From an uncultured Clostridia bacterium (GTDB lineage Bacteria > Bacillota > Clostridia > Lachnospirales > CAG-274), in the NCBI GenBank assembly GCA_947627425.1, contig CANQVZ010000002.1, positions 45,078 through 109,077 on the forward strand: DNA of 64,000 bases, given 5' to 3'. Within the stretch, counting starts at the first letter, position 1; each line of letters starts with the position of its first letter. Both the position numbers and the translations under genes were made by a program. This document shows positions 49,751-57,560 of this stretch, piece by piece. The notes under the pieces are model-generated. The model was not told the DNA's origin, searched no databases, and worked only from the letters and a program-made list of their open reading frames with translations.

Positions 49751-49756
49751 TGTATT

Positions 49757-49786
49757 TAAAACAGGGCGAAAGCCCTGTTTTTTTAT
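49757..49786 (+). terminator. Terminator of the second pilin gene
   Basis: A 10-bp stem AAAACAGGGC / GCCCTGTTTT capped by a GAAA tetraloop, followed by T7. Confidence 0.92.
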
Positions 49787-49836
49787 TGCGGGGCGGATAT
49801 TTTTCCTCCACAACATTTCGGGACAGTCCCTGTTGT

Positions 49837-49955
49837 CCCCCCTCAGTCAACTCTACGAGTTGACAGCTCCCCCGAAGGTGGAGCCGAGAGGCAAGGGCTA
49901 ACCACAAGGTCTCGGCGCCCCATTTGGGGGAGCTGTCGCGAAGCGACTGAGGGGG
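49837..49955. repeat. Dispersed hairpin repeat, family B
   Basis: 119 bp with inverted ends (CCCCCTCAGTC / GACTGAGGGGG) and subterminal AGCTCCCCC / GGGGGAGCT. Internal hairpins are GTCAACTC-TAC-GAGTTGAC on the left and GTCGC-GAA-GCGAC on the right. A relative with a different left hairpin is inside the family A copy at 52815. No reading frame. Confidence 0.8.
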
Positions 49956-49967
49956 ATATAACTCATA

Positions 49968-50570
49968 TCACACCATATGCTCACAGGTATACGGAGCGAG
50001 GGCAATTCTTATAAAGAAGCCCTTATCGTGCTTACATACGGGGCATATCTCAAGGGCATTTTTGCCCTTATAGACATAACCGCAGTTGAGGCACATCCAT
50101 TCGGTTTCGACATCGCTCACAAAGAGCTTATCATTCTCCAGCAGGTCGGCAAGCTTTCCGAAGCGGCTGCCATGCACCTTTTCGATGTCGGCTATATTAT
50201 AGAAAATATTGGCTATTCTGCCGAAGCCTTCTTCCTTGGCTATATCGCCGAACTGCTTATAGTCGTGCTCGTATTCCTGCATTTCATTATGCTGAGCGGC
50301 TCGGAGCATATCCAGAACGCTGCTGTAGATGTCCACGGGATAATTGCCGTCTATCTGTATATTTTGTCCGCCCAGGTCCTTGAGGCAGTCGTAATATACC
50401 TTGGCGTGCGCCTCCTCCTGCTTGGCGGTAAATTCAAACACCGCCTCGATGACATAAAGTCCGTTTTTCTGCGCCTCCTTTGCAGAAAAAATGTAACGGT
50501 TGCGGGCTTGGGATTCGCCCGCAAAGGCGCGCATGAGGTTTTGTTTGGTTTTGCTTTGTGCGAAGTCCAT
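49968..50570 (-). CDS. Rubrerythrin
   Basis: Non-haem diiron peroxidase that protects anaerobes from hydrogen peroxide. 200 aa. The four-helix domain carries paired ExxH-type ligands (FAGESQARNRY, KQEEAHAKVYY, ADIEKVHGSRF), followed by a C-terminal rubredoxin domain with CLNCGYVY and CPVCKHDKG. This is the classic orientation (rubredoxin last), unlike the reverse form at 53170. AAGGAGG precedes ATG 50570. Monocistronic. Confidence 0.95.
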   Translation of the reverse strand: MDFAQSKTKQNLMRAFAGESQARNRYIFSAKEAQKNGLYVIEAVFEFTAKQEEAHAKVYYDCLKDLGGQNIQIDGNYPVDIYSSVLDMLRAAQHNEMQEYEHDYKQFGDIAKEEGFGRIANIFYNIADIEKVHGSRFGKLADLLENDKLFVSDVETEWMCLNCGYVYKGKNALEICPVCKHDKGFFIRIALAPYTCEHMV

Positions 50571-50609
50571 GGTGGTTCCTCCTTGTGGGTTTTTGATGTA
50601 TTGTTATGT

Positions 50610-50635
50610 GTAGGGGAGACCTTCGGTCTCCCTAC
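50610..50635. repeat. Small dispersed hairpin
   Basis: GTAGGGGAGACC-TTC-GGTCTCCCTAC forms a near-perfect hairpin upstream of the rubrerythrin gene. A similar short element lies at 52745-52764 (GGGCG...CGCCC). Probably part of further repeat families. Confidence 0.5.
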
Positions 50636-50743
50636 TTGAAGGGAGTTCTTTACAATTATTATTAAAATTTTTTAGAAAATTATACATTTTTAATGACAAA
50701 ATACAAATTTTGTTTTATACTATAAATATTGGAGGTAGAGAAA

Positions 50744-51436
50744 ATGAGTACAAGTATAACATACATCAATCACAGCGGTTTTTGCGTTGAGACGGAAAGC
50801 TGCTACATTATTTTTGACTATTTCAACGGGGAGATGCCGGAGTTTACGGACAAGCCAATATATATCTTTTCGAGCCACGGACATCAGGACCATTTCAACA
50901 GGGAGATATTCAATGTGTTCGACAACGAAAGAGTCAAATATATACTTTCGGGCGATATAAAGAGGAGGGTTAAAACCATTGACAACACCCCCATGCTCTT
51001 TGTATATCCGAGGAAGGAATACGAGGTGGACAATCTCAAAGTAAAGACACTGCGTTCAACGGACTTGGGCGTGGCTTATCTGGTGGAGGTTGACGGACTG
51101 AAAATATACCACGGCGGAGATCTTAACTGCTGGATGTGGCACGAGGAAAACAGGCAGTACAACAACAACATGAAAAACAACTATGAAAGAGAGATAAACG
51201 GCATAAAGGGCACGGAGATAGACATTGCCTTTGTTCCGCTCGATCCGAGGCAGGAGGACTATTACGACATGGGCATAAAATATCTGCTGAAGCAATGCCG
51301 AGTGTCGCATATTTTCCCCATGCATATGTGGGAGGAGTATAACATACAGGATAAATTTATTGCCGACAATGCAGAACTGCTTGCAGGAACAGAATTTCAC
51401 AAGATAAGTCAAAAAAATGAAAATTGGAGGATATAA
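50744..51436 (+). CDS. Metallo-beta-lactamase fold hydrolase
   Basis: 230 aa. Metal-binding motif SSHGHQDHF (HxHxDH type) near residue 47, further ligands in YHGGDLNCWMWH and a C-terminal FPMHMW, the UlaG/YtnP-like subgroup of the MBL superfamily. Substrate unknown; possibilities include phosphoester or lactone hydrolysis. GGAGG precedes ATG 50744. It is followed three bases later by a glyoxalase-like gene, so the two are probably co-transcribed and may act on a related reactive metabolite; this is inference. Confidence 0.88.
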   Translation: MSTSITYINHSGFCVETESCYIIFDYFNGEMPEFTDKPIYIFSSHGHQDHFNREIFNVFDNERVKYILSGDIKRRVKTIDNTPMLFVYPRKEYEVDNLKVKTLRSTDLGVAYLVEVDGLKIYHGGDLNCWMWHEENRQYNNNMKNNYEREINGIKGTEIDIAFVPLDPRQEDYYDMGIKYLLKQCRVSHIFPMHMWEEYNIQDKFIADNAELLAGTEFHKISQKNENWRI

Positions 51437-51438
51437 AA

Positions 51439-51810
51439 ATGCAGTTTAAAATGGTGCATGAAAACTACAATGTGGCGGATATAAACAAATCTACAGAGTT
51501 TTACGCTAAGGCTCTGGGACTTAAGGAGGTCAGGAGAAAGACAGCCGAGGACGGCAGCTATATAATAGTGTTTATGTCGAATGACAACTCGGAGTTCGAG
51601 CTGGAGCTGACATGGCTCAGGGACATGGACAGACCTTATGACCTAGGGGACTGTGAATTTCATCTGGCTTTCAGAGTGGACGACTACGAAGCGGCGTATA
51701 AGCTCCACAAGGAAATGGGCTGTATATGCTTTGAAAATCCCAAAATGGGTATTTATTTCATAGAGGACCCGGACGGATATTGGCTTGAGATAGTGCCGAC
51801 AAGGAAATAA
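51439..51810 (+). CDS. VOC/glyoxalase I-like protein
   Basis: 123 aa with two beta-alpha-beta-beta-beta modules: MVHENYNVADINKSTEFYAKALGL at the start (His metal ligand), FELELTWL in the middle, and FIEDPDGYWLEIV at the end (Glu ligand), which is the lactoylglutathione lyase (GloA)-type pattern. May detoxify methylglyoxal or a related aldehyde with a thiol cofactor; specificity is not certain. GGAGG lies in the last codons of the MBL gene. Coupled to it. Confidence 0.88.
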   Translation: MQFKMVHENYNVADINKSTEFYAKALGLKEVRRKTAEDGSYIIVFMSNDNSEFELELTWLRDMDRPYDLGDCEFHLAFRVDDYEAAYKLHKEMGCICFENPKMGIYFIEDPDGYWLEIVPTRK

Positions 51811-51823
51811 AAAGGGTGGGGCA

Positions 51824-52732
51824 ATGCTTTACAGAATAAAGGACAAGAGGATAATAATAACGGACGAGAGCTTCAGCGGAAGTGATGAAAATGTGATTCT
51901 GCTGACAAATTCGAAGGAATACGAGGCTCTTTCGCTCAAGTACGAGGACATAAGAATACCGAGGCGGGCAAAAATGAAGGGCTATACGCAGCCTGAAATG
52001 CACGGAAGGGGAATATATATCACTTTCGCCGTGCCGTCAAAGCTTTCGCCGAGCGTTAAAAACTGCTTTGAGTGCATAGCGCAGAAAAACAGGCTTATTA
52101 TAATAGACGACGACGGATATGCCGAAAAGCTGTCGGACGCGCTTTTTGACAAGGCTGCGGATATGGATATGAGCACGGGCAGGTTTTTGGGCGTGCTTAT
52201 GAATGAAATCGTGGCGCAGGATCTTATTTTTCTGGAGGGCATAGAGGAAAAGCTCATAAAGACCGAGGAAAAAATAATTGCCGATGAATTCGAGAAGTTC
52301 AACGCCAGACTGTCGGAGATAAAGCACTATTTAAGGGCATATTACAGGCATTATTCGCAGCTTTTGAATCTCTGCGACAATATTCTGACGGCAGGGAACA
52401 TATTTGACAGCGAGGAAATGGAAGGATTCAGGCTGTTTTCGCAGAGGGTGGAAAGGCTCAAGAGCGAAACCGAAATAATGCGGGAATATTCCATGCAGGT
52501 CCAGGACATGTACCAAGCCGAAATAGGCGTAAGGCAAAACGACATAATGAAAACGCTGACGATCGTTACAACGGTGATATTGCCGCTTTCGCTCATTGCG
52601 GGGTGGTACGGTATGAACTTTAAGTATATGCCGGAGCTTGGTATGAGGTATGGGTATGCGGCGGTTGTCGTTGTGTCGGCGGTGATCGTGGCGGGGTGCG
52701 TGGTGCTGTTTAAGAGGAAGAGGTATTTTTAG
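51824..52732 (+). CDS. CorA-family divalent metal transporter
   Basis: 302 aa. A long cytoplasmic domain (1-240, alpha-beta then long helices) precedes two C-terminal membrane helices, the first ending in the GMN-type signature AGWYGMNFKYMPEL. This is the pore motif of CorA channels for Mg2+ (also Co2+ or Ni2+). GGGTGG precedes ATG 51824. It follows the VOC gene by 13 bases. Start and end agree with a full-length but slightly short member of the family. Confidence 0.93.
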   Translation: MLYRIKDKRIIITDESFSGSDENVILLTNSKEYEALSLKYEDIRIPRRAKMKGYTQPEMHGRGIYITFAVPSKLSPSVKNCFECIAQKNRLIIIDDDGYAEKLSDALFDKAADMDMSTGRFLGVLMNEIVAQDLIFLEGIEEKLIKTEEKIIADEFEKFNARLSEIKHYLRAYYRHYSQLLNLCDNILTAGNIFDSEEMEGFRLFSQRVERLKSETEIMREYSMQVQDMYQAEIGVRQNDIMKTLTIVTTVILPLSLIAGWYGMNFKYMPELGMRYGYAAVVVVSAVIVAGCVVLFKRKRYF

Positions 52733-52814
52733 AAAATAATTGCAGGGCGTTGCAATGCACGCCCCTACATGGAAGGTAGTGCATATTTTATTTTTGAATA
52801 GGTGAACTATCCTA

Positions 52815-53106
52815 GACCCTTCCGTCAATCCTTTCGGATTGACACCTTCCCTTAGCCCTATTGGGCTAAAGGACGGCTTATAATGTTTGAATTCTTAACA
52901 GTAACCTTATTTTGCCCGAAAGGCGCAACACAATAAGGCGTCCTTGCGAAGTCAGCACTTTCGGCTTCGCCGAAAGCCACCCCCCCCTTCTTGGCTCCCC
53001 CTCTGGGGGAGCTGGCAGGCATTAGCCTGCCTGAGGGGGGGGTGTGTCCGATAAATCTTTCGGTGCAATGCAGGGAAGCTGGCGCCCAAAGGGCGACTGA
53101 AGGGTC
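52815..53106 (-). repeat. Dispersed hairpin repeat, family A, interrupted inverted copy
   Basis: Read on the minus strand this matches the element at 48027-48199 over its whole length (CTTCAGTC ... CTTCCCTGC | TTCGCAAGGACGCCTTA ... GCCGTCCTTTAGCCC ... GGAAGGGT), with an extra block of about 118 bp at the bar. The 52733-53169 gap otherwise contains nothing gene-like. Confidence 0.85.
52952..53069 (-). repeat. Family B element nested inside the family A copy
   Basis: On the minus strand the block has CCCCCTCAGGCAGG, a GGCAGGC-TAAT-GCCTGCC hairpin, AGCTCCCCC and GGGGGAGCC, in the same order as the element at 49837, and is flanked by a CTTTCGG-CTTCG-CCGAAAG hairpin. It splits the family A sequence cleanly. 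Confidence 0.75.
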
Positions 53107-53130
53107 AAAAAATATTTTATCGACACGCAA

Positions 53131-53158
53131 AAAAGGGCAGGTGAACTGCCCTTTAATT
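53131..53158 (-). terminator. Terminator of the reverse rubrerythrin
   Basis: Stem AAAGGGCAG / CTGCCCTTT with a 5-nt loop and, on the minus strand, a T-rich tail. Confidence 0.8.
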
Positions 53159-53169
53159 TTAGTTATGTA

Positions 53170-53712
53170 TTAGCCGAAATATCTCTTAAGAAGTCCCTGG
53201 AAGGCACAGCCGTGTCTTGCTTCGTCCTTTGCCATCTCGTGAACTGTATCATGGATAGCGTCGAGGTTTGCCTTCTTAGCTGCTATAGCAAGATCAAGCT
53301 TGCCCTGTGTAGCGCCGTTCTCTGCCATAACTCTTAATTCGAGGTTCTTCTTTGTGGAGGGTGTAACTACCTCGCCGAGCATTTCCGCAAACTTAGCTGC
53401 GTGCTCTGCTTCTTCATAAGCTATTCTCTTGTAAGCCTCCGCAACCTCGGGATAGCCCTCTCTGTCGGCAACTCTGCTCATCGCAAGATACATACCAACC
53501 TCTGAACACTCGCCTGCAAAGTTCTCTCTGAGACCCTTAACTATTTCCTCATCAACGCCGTCGATGATGCCAACTTCATGCTGGCAAGCCCATGAAAGAC
53601 CTTCCTGTACCTCATTGAACTTTGATGCGGGAGCGCCGCATAAAGGACACTTTTCGGGAGCCTCGGGACCCTCGTGAACATAACCGCATACTGAACATAC
53701 AAATTTTTTCAT
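53170..53712 (-). CDS. Reverse rubrerythrin (N-terminal rubredoxin), probable NADH peroxidase component
   Basis: 180 aa. The rubredoxin domain is first ([25 protein letters not shown]), then the diiron four-helix domain ([59 protein letters not shown]). This order defines reverse rubrerythrins, which reduce peroxide and oxygen in clostridia. AAGGAGG precedes ATG 53712. A palindrome resembling a PerR/Fur-type site lies directly upstream. Confidence 0.95.
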   Translation of the reverse strand: MKKFVCSVCGYVHEGPEAPEKCPLCGAPASKFNEVQEGLSWACQHEVGIIDGVDEEIVKGLRENFAGECSEVGMYLAMSRVADREGYPEVAEAYKRIAYEEAEHAAKFAEMLGEVVTPSTKKNLELRVMAENGATQGKLDLAIAAKKANLDAIHDTVHEMAKDEARHGCAFQGLLKRYFG

Positions 53713-53729
53713 ATAGATATCCTCCTTAA

Positions 53730-53750
53730 ATAAGAATAATTATTACTTAT
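53730..53750. promoter_or_regulatory. PerR/Fur-like palindrome before reverse rubrerythrin
   Basis: A 21-bp imperfect palindrome, ATAAG-AATAATTATTA-CTTAT, placed at the promoter of the peroxidase gene, resembles Fur-family boxes (TTATAATNATTATAA type). Peroxide control would fit the gene. Confidence 0.45.
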
Positions 53751-53841
53751 AGTAATATACTAACATTTAAGCATATTTTTGTCAATAATATTTTTGAAAT
53801 AAAGCATAAAACGAAAGAAATTCTTAAATATTTAATTTGCA

Positions 53842-53870
53842 TTGAAACATATTCACAAATATGTTAAAAT
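53842..53870 (+). promoter_or_regulatory. Promoter with operator-like inverted repeat, alarmone synthetase gene
   Basis: TTGAAA (53842-53847), 17-bp spacer, TAAAAT (53865-53870). The perfect 8-bp inverted repeat AACATATT-CACA-AATATGTT (53846-53865) fills the spacer. Confidence 0.7.
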
Positions 53871-53892
53871 TATAAATGGAGGTGATACAACA

Positions 53893-54699
53893 ATGTTATT
53901 TGACTGGAAGCAGGCTTTACTTCCATATGAACAGGCAGTTGACGAGCTGGTAATAAAGTTTAAGGGCATCAGGCGCGAATATCAGAACGCAAACATGATA
54001 TCGCCCATAGAGGATGTGCACGGGAGAGTTAAAACGGTCGCCAGCATAATTGAAAAAGCCAACAGACGAAATATTCCGCTTGATAAAGCGATAACAAGCC
54101 TTGAGGACATTGCGGGCATTAGGATAATTTGCCGCTTTGTTGAGGATATATATGAGGTAATAAAGCTCATCAAAAAAAGAGACGGAGCCGACCTTTTCAT
54201 AATTGAGGAGGAGGACTACATAACCAACAAAAAGGCAAGCGGCTACAGGAGCTATCATATAACTATCAATTATCCCATGTTTGTGCAGGGAGAGTACAAA
54301 AAAATAAAGTGCGAGCTGCAAATAAGGACGCTTGCTATGAATTTCTGGGCAACTATAGAACATTCCTTGAGATATAAATTCAACAGGAATATACCACCGG
54401 AGATAAAAAACAGGCTCACTGTATGCGCAGAGGCAGCATATAAGCTCGATGAGGAAATGGACAAAATAAAAGAGGATCTGTTGGAATCTCAACAGTTTCT
54501 GGAGGTCAAGGAACAGATTCTCGACAGGATATTATACAACATTCACGAGCTTTACAGCCGTTCGGGCATAAAATCGAACGAATACAACTATAAGTTTATA
54601 AAGCTCTATCAGGAGGGCAACCTCGACAAGCTGAGAGAGTTCAACTCGGAGCTTGAAACGCTGCTCGCGGAAACCGCCGATACAAACGGAATATCTTAA
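53893..54699 (+). CDS. Small alarmone synthetase, RelQ/YjbM-like
   Basis: Predicted to make (p)ppGpp from GTP/GDP and ATP. 268 aa, synthetase domain only: SIIEKANRRNIPLDKAITSLEDIAGIRIIC (RelA_SpoT start), SGYRSYHI, ELQIRTLAMNFWATIEHSLRYK, then a helical C-terminus longer than in Bacillus YjbM. No hydrolase (HD), TGS or ACT domain. GGAGGTG precedes ATG 53893. It is followed 16 bases later by a cyclophilin gene. The promoter carries a strong inverted repeat, so its expression is probably stress-controlled. Confidence 0.92.
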   Translation: MLFDWKQALLPYEQAVDELVIKFKGIRREYQNANMISPIEDVHGRVKTVASIIEKANRRNIPLDKAITSLEDIAGIRIICRFVEDIYEVIKLIKKRDGADLFIIEEEDYITNKKASGYRSYHITINYPMFVQGEYKKIKCELQIRTLAMNFWATIEHSLRYKFNRNIPPEIKNRLTVCAEAAYKLDEEMDKIKEDLLESQQFLEVKEQILDRILYNIHELYSRSGIKSNEYNYKFIKLYQEGNLDKLREFNSELETLLAETADTNGIS

Positions 54700-54715
54700 A
54701 GACGGAGGAAGTATT

Positions 54716-55237
54716 ATGGCAAAAAATCCTATTGTTACTTTTGAATTTGAGGACGGTTCAAAAATAAAGGCGGAGCTCTATCCCGATGTGGCGCCGAATA
54801 CCGTCAATAATTTCATAAGTCTTATAAAGCATAATTTTTACGACGGACTTATTTTTCACAGAGTCATAAAGGGATTTATGATACAGGGAGGCTGTCCCGA
54901 CGGCAACGGAATGGGCGGACCCGGCTACAGCATTAAGGGCGAATTCAGCGCAAACGGCTTTGAGAACAGCTTAAAGCATACGGCAGGCGTGCTGTCCATG
55001 GCAAGGACTATGGCGCCAAATTCCGCAGGCTCGCAGTTTTTTATAATGCACAAGGACGCGCCTCATCTTGACGGACAGTATGCCGCTTTCGGCAAGGTGA
55101 TGGAGGGCATGGAGATAGTAAATGACATAGCCGAAGTGCCTACGGATTTTATGGATAAGCCCATTATGGATGTGGTGATAAAGTCCGTGAGCGTGGATAC
55201 CGACGGAGTTGACTATCCCGAACCCAAAAAGATGTAA
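54716..55237 (+). CDS. Peptidyl-prolyl cis-trans isomerase, cyclophilin type
   Basis: 173 aa single-domain cyclophilin, cytoplasmic (no signal). Motifs FHRVIKGFMIQGGCPDGNG, GVLSMARTMAPNSAGSQFFIM and AAFGKVMEGMEIV are complete, including the catalytic Arg in FHRV. GGAGGAAG precedes ATG 54716. It is the second gene of the alarmone-synthetase operon and shorter than the exported-type paralogue at position 1. Related copies of this size occur widely in clostridia. Confidence 0.95.
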   Translation: MAKNPIVTFEFEDGSKIKAELYPDVAPNTVNNFISLIKHNFYDGLIFHRVIKGFMIQGGCPDGNGMGGPGYSIKGEFSANGFENSLKHTAGVLSMARTMAPNSAGSQFFIMHKDAPHLDGQYAAFGKVMEGMEIVNDIAEVPTDFMDKPIMDVVIKSVSVDTDGVDYPEPKKM

Positions 55238-55239
55238 TT

Positions 55240-55266
55240 CTAATCAAATTCTAATTTTTTGCTAAT
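55240..55266 (+). promoter_or_regulatory. Three CTAAT direct repeats at 11-bp spacing
   Basis: CTAAT at 55240, 55251 and 55262, one helical turn apart, upstream of the response-regulator gene. This is the arrangement bound by OmpR/PhoB-type regulators, suggesting autoregulation. Confidence 0.4.
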
Positions 55267-55296
55267 GGTCTTTTAAAGCTATAAGCGTAATATGAT

Positions 55297-55330
55297 ATAC
55301 GGACGAATGCAGTCGTCCGTATTATGTTTT
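55297..55330 (+). terminator. Terminator or leader hairpin before the two-component genes
   Basis: A 10-bp stem ATACGGACGA / TCGTCCGTAT with a 6-nt loop and a broken T tract, 17 bases before ATG 55347. It may end the cyclophilin transcript or regulate the downstream pair. Confidence 0.5.
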
Positions 55331-55346
55331 TAAGAGGTGATCAAAT

Positions 55347-56042
55347 ATGGATAATGCTATAAAGGTGCTTGTGGTCGAGGATGAAAGCAAGCTTGCCAGA
55401 TTTATGGAGCTGGAGCTGGAGCACGAGGGCTACGAGGTCGTTCTTGCAGAGGACGGCAGAACGGCGATAGACAAATATTTTGAGGAGGAACCAGATATCG
55501 TTCTTCTGGACCTTATGCTGCCGCAGCTGAACGGCTTGGAGGTGTGCAGGAGGATAAGAAAGGAATCTGCCGATGTGCCCATCATAATGATCACCGCAAA
55601 GGGAGAAACAATGGACAAGATCGCAGGGCTTGACAGCGGAGCGGACGACTATATGACAAAGCCGTTTGTCGTGGAGGAGCTGTTTGCAAGAATAAGAGCT
55701 GCCATGAGGAGAAAAACGGACAAGCCCGATGATAACAAGAATTTGCTTGTGCTCAAAAATCTGACTATAGATGTCGCAAGACACATAGTTAAATTGGATA
55801 ACAACGAAATAGAGCTTACAAAAAGAGAATTTGAACTGCTTGTATATCTTGTGAAAAACAAGAATATCGTAATATCCAGAGAACAGATATTGAACAAGGT
55901 GTGGGGATACGACTACATAGGCGAAACCAATGTGGTGGATGTGTACATAAGATATCTTAGAACAAAAATAGACGATAAATACGGAGTTAAGCTTATACAT
56001 ACAATAAGAGGTGTGGGTTATTTTGCAAAGGATGAAGACTAG
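55347..56042 (+). CDS. Response regulator, OmpR/PhoB family
   Basis: 231 aa. Receiver domain (1-120): acidic pair EDE near residue 10, phospho-acceptor Asp in DIVLLDLMLP (about residue 53), Thr in MITAKG and Lys in MTKPFVVEELFARI. The C-terminal winged helix (135-228) contains LTKREFELLVYLVKNKN and VWGYDYIGETNVVDVYIRYLR. Similar to PhoP/YycF/ResD-type regulators. GAGGTG precedes ATG 55347. The kinase gene overlaps its 3' end. Confidence 0.96.
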   Translation: MDNAIKVLVVEDESKLARFMELELEHEGYEVVLAEDGRTAIDKYFEEEPDIVLLDLMLPQLNGLEVCRRIRKESADVPIIMITAKGETMDKIAGLDSGADDYMTKPFVVEELFARIRAAMRRKTDKPDDNKNLLVLKNLTIDVARHIVKLDNNEIELTKREFELLVYLVKNKNIVISREQILNKVWGYDYIGETNVVDVYIRYLRTKIDDKYGVKLIHTIRGVGYFAKDED

Positions 56043-57444
56043 GCTGACTGCATATTACAGTAAGATGCCGATAGGCACAAAAATTGCCTTTATATATTCA
56101 TGCGTTTTTATGCTGATGATAATAATTTTGTCCATACTTGCTCTTCTGAATATGTGTATGGCATATTCAAATGTCTCAAAGAAGGAGCTTAACGACGCTG
56201 CGGACAGGATAGAAAGCTATATCATAGAGGGCAAGAGTCTTGACAGAAAAAGCCTGAGAGAGGTCATCGACAATCCGTATATAGATGTTAAAATATTTAA
56301 AAGAGGCGGAGCGCCCGAAAACAATTTCGGAACGATGAAGCGCCCGGAGGATTTCCCTATGCCCGACAACAAAATGGGACCCTACGGCAAGGATTCTTAC
56401 GGCAAAAACAGCGTGGACAACGACTGGTATATGTCCATGCACAGAGTTTTTCAGGTTGACAATGAAATATACGATATAATGATATTCCGCAAATACAACA
56501 ACGAATACAAGGTGATAAATATTTGTGTAGCGGTGATAATAGTCACAAATATTATTTCAATACTTGTTGCTGTGCTCGTGGGAAAGTATATTTGCCGAAA
56601 GATGCTTGCGCCTGTTATGGATGTCACAGAAACGGCGGAGAACATAAGTCTGTATGATCTTTCACAGAGAATTGCCATACCCGAAGCAGATGATGAAATA
56701 AGAAATCTGGTGATAACCTTCAACGACATGATAGAAAGACTCCAGGAGAGCTTTAACAAGGAAAACAGATTTATTTCGGACGCTTCGCACGAGCTTAAAA
56801 CGCCCATAGCCATTATTCAGGGATATATAAATATGATGGACAGGTGGGGCAAGGACGATCCCGATATACTCAATGAATCAATAGAGTCCATAAAGTCCGA
56901 AACAGAGCATATAAACAAGCTTATACAGCAGCTTTTATATCTTGCAAGGGACCTTCAGGGAAACAATGAGATAAGCTTTGAGGATATACTGCTGAATGAT
57001 ACGGCGGAGGAGGTAAAAAAGGAGATAGAAATTGCCGATCCCGACATAGAAACGGAATTTGTGAACAAATGCGGAGAGGACATAAGGCTGAATACGGACG
57101 TGCATCTTCTGAAGCAGCTGATATGGATATTTGCTGACAACGGCATAAAATATTCGGGAGACAAAAAGTGCAAAATTGTAATAAAAACAGGCTATAAAGA
57201 CGGAAATCCATATGTATCCGTCACGGACAACGGCATAGGTATACCCGAGGAGGATATTGACAAGATATTTGACAGATTTTACAGATATGATAAATCCCGC
57301 AATAAGGCTATCGAGGGCAACGGTCTGGGACTGTCGATAGCGGCATCGATAGCAAAGCAGCTCAAGGCACGCATTGAAGTGAATTCAAAAGTGGGCGAGG
57401 GCAGTACATTCAGCGTTATTTTTGATAAAGCTAAAAGATTATAA
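56023..57444 (+). CDS. Sensor histidine kinase
   Basis: About 473 aa. Two membrane helices flank a periplasmic-type sensor domain of roughly 110 residues (about 45-165) containing Met/Pro/Gly/Asp-rich EDFPMPDNKMGPYGKDSYG, which may bind metal or peptide; HAMP (about 190-240); dimerisation helix with phospho-His in SDASHELKTPIAIIQG; ATPase domain with N box ADNGIKYS and G boxes NGIGIPEED and GNGLGLSIA. Start uncertain: TTG 56023 has AAGAGGTG nine bases upstream; ATG 56032 is also possible. It overlaps the response-regulator gene. Confidence 0.94.
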   Translation: MQRMKTRLTAYYSKMPIGTKIAFIYSCVFMLMIIILSILALLNMCMAYSNVSKKELNDAADRIESYIIEGKSLDRKSLREVIDNPYIDVKIFKRGGAPENNFGTMKRPEDFPMPDNKMGPYGKDSYGKNSVDNDWYMSMHRVFQVDNEIYDIMIFRKYNNEYKVINICVAVIIVTNIISILVAVLVGKYICRKMLAPVMDVTETAENISLYDLSQRIAIPEADDEIRNLVITFNDMIERLQESFNKENRFISDASHELKTPIAIIQGYINMMDRWGKDDPDILNESIESIKSETEHINKLIQQLLYLARDLQGNNEISFEDILLNDTAEEVKKEIEIADPDIETEFVNKCGEDIRLNTDVHLLKQLIWIFADNGIKYSGDKKCKIVIKTGYKDGNPYVSVTDNGIGIPEEDIDKIFDRFYRYDKSRNKAIEGNGLGLSIAASIAKQLKARIEVNSKVGEGSTFSVIFDKAKRL

Positions 57445-57475
57445 TATTAAAAATAATACTATAATGTTACTAATT

Positions 57476-57491
57476 TTACTTTTATATTACA
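57476..57491 (+). promoter_or_regulatory. Direct-repeat activator-like site (copy 2)
   Basis: The 16-mer TTACTTTTATATTACA is identical to that at 36759, with TTAC units 11 bp apart and another TTAC at 57467. It lies 38 bases before TATAAT (57529-57534) of the wall-amidase gene, just after the two-component operon. Confidence 0.4.
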
Positions 57492-57560
57492 ATCGTCTGA
57501 ATTCTGTTACAAATTTGAGGAAATATGCTATAATCATATTCTGAAAGGAGTGTGAGTATT

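Noticed and set aside
49977..50639. 220-codon reading frame opposite the rubrerythrin gene
   Set aside because: It is the antisense shadow of a clear rubrerythrin, with no start signal or recognisable domain.
53846..53865. Rex binding site before the alarmone synthetase
   Set aside because: Although it contains TTCACA, the site lacks the TTGTGAA half of the Rex palindrome.
55341..56000. 219-codon antisense reading frame over the response regulator
   Set aside because: It mirrors the real gene in another frame, has no ribosome site and an implausible amino-acid composition.
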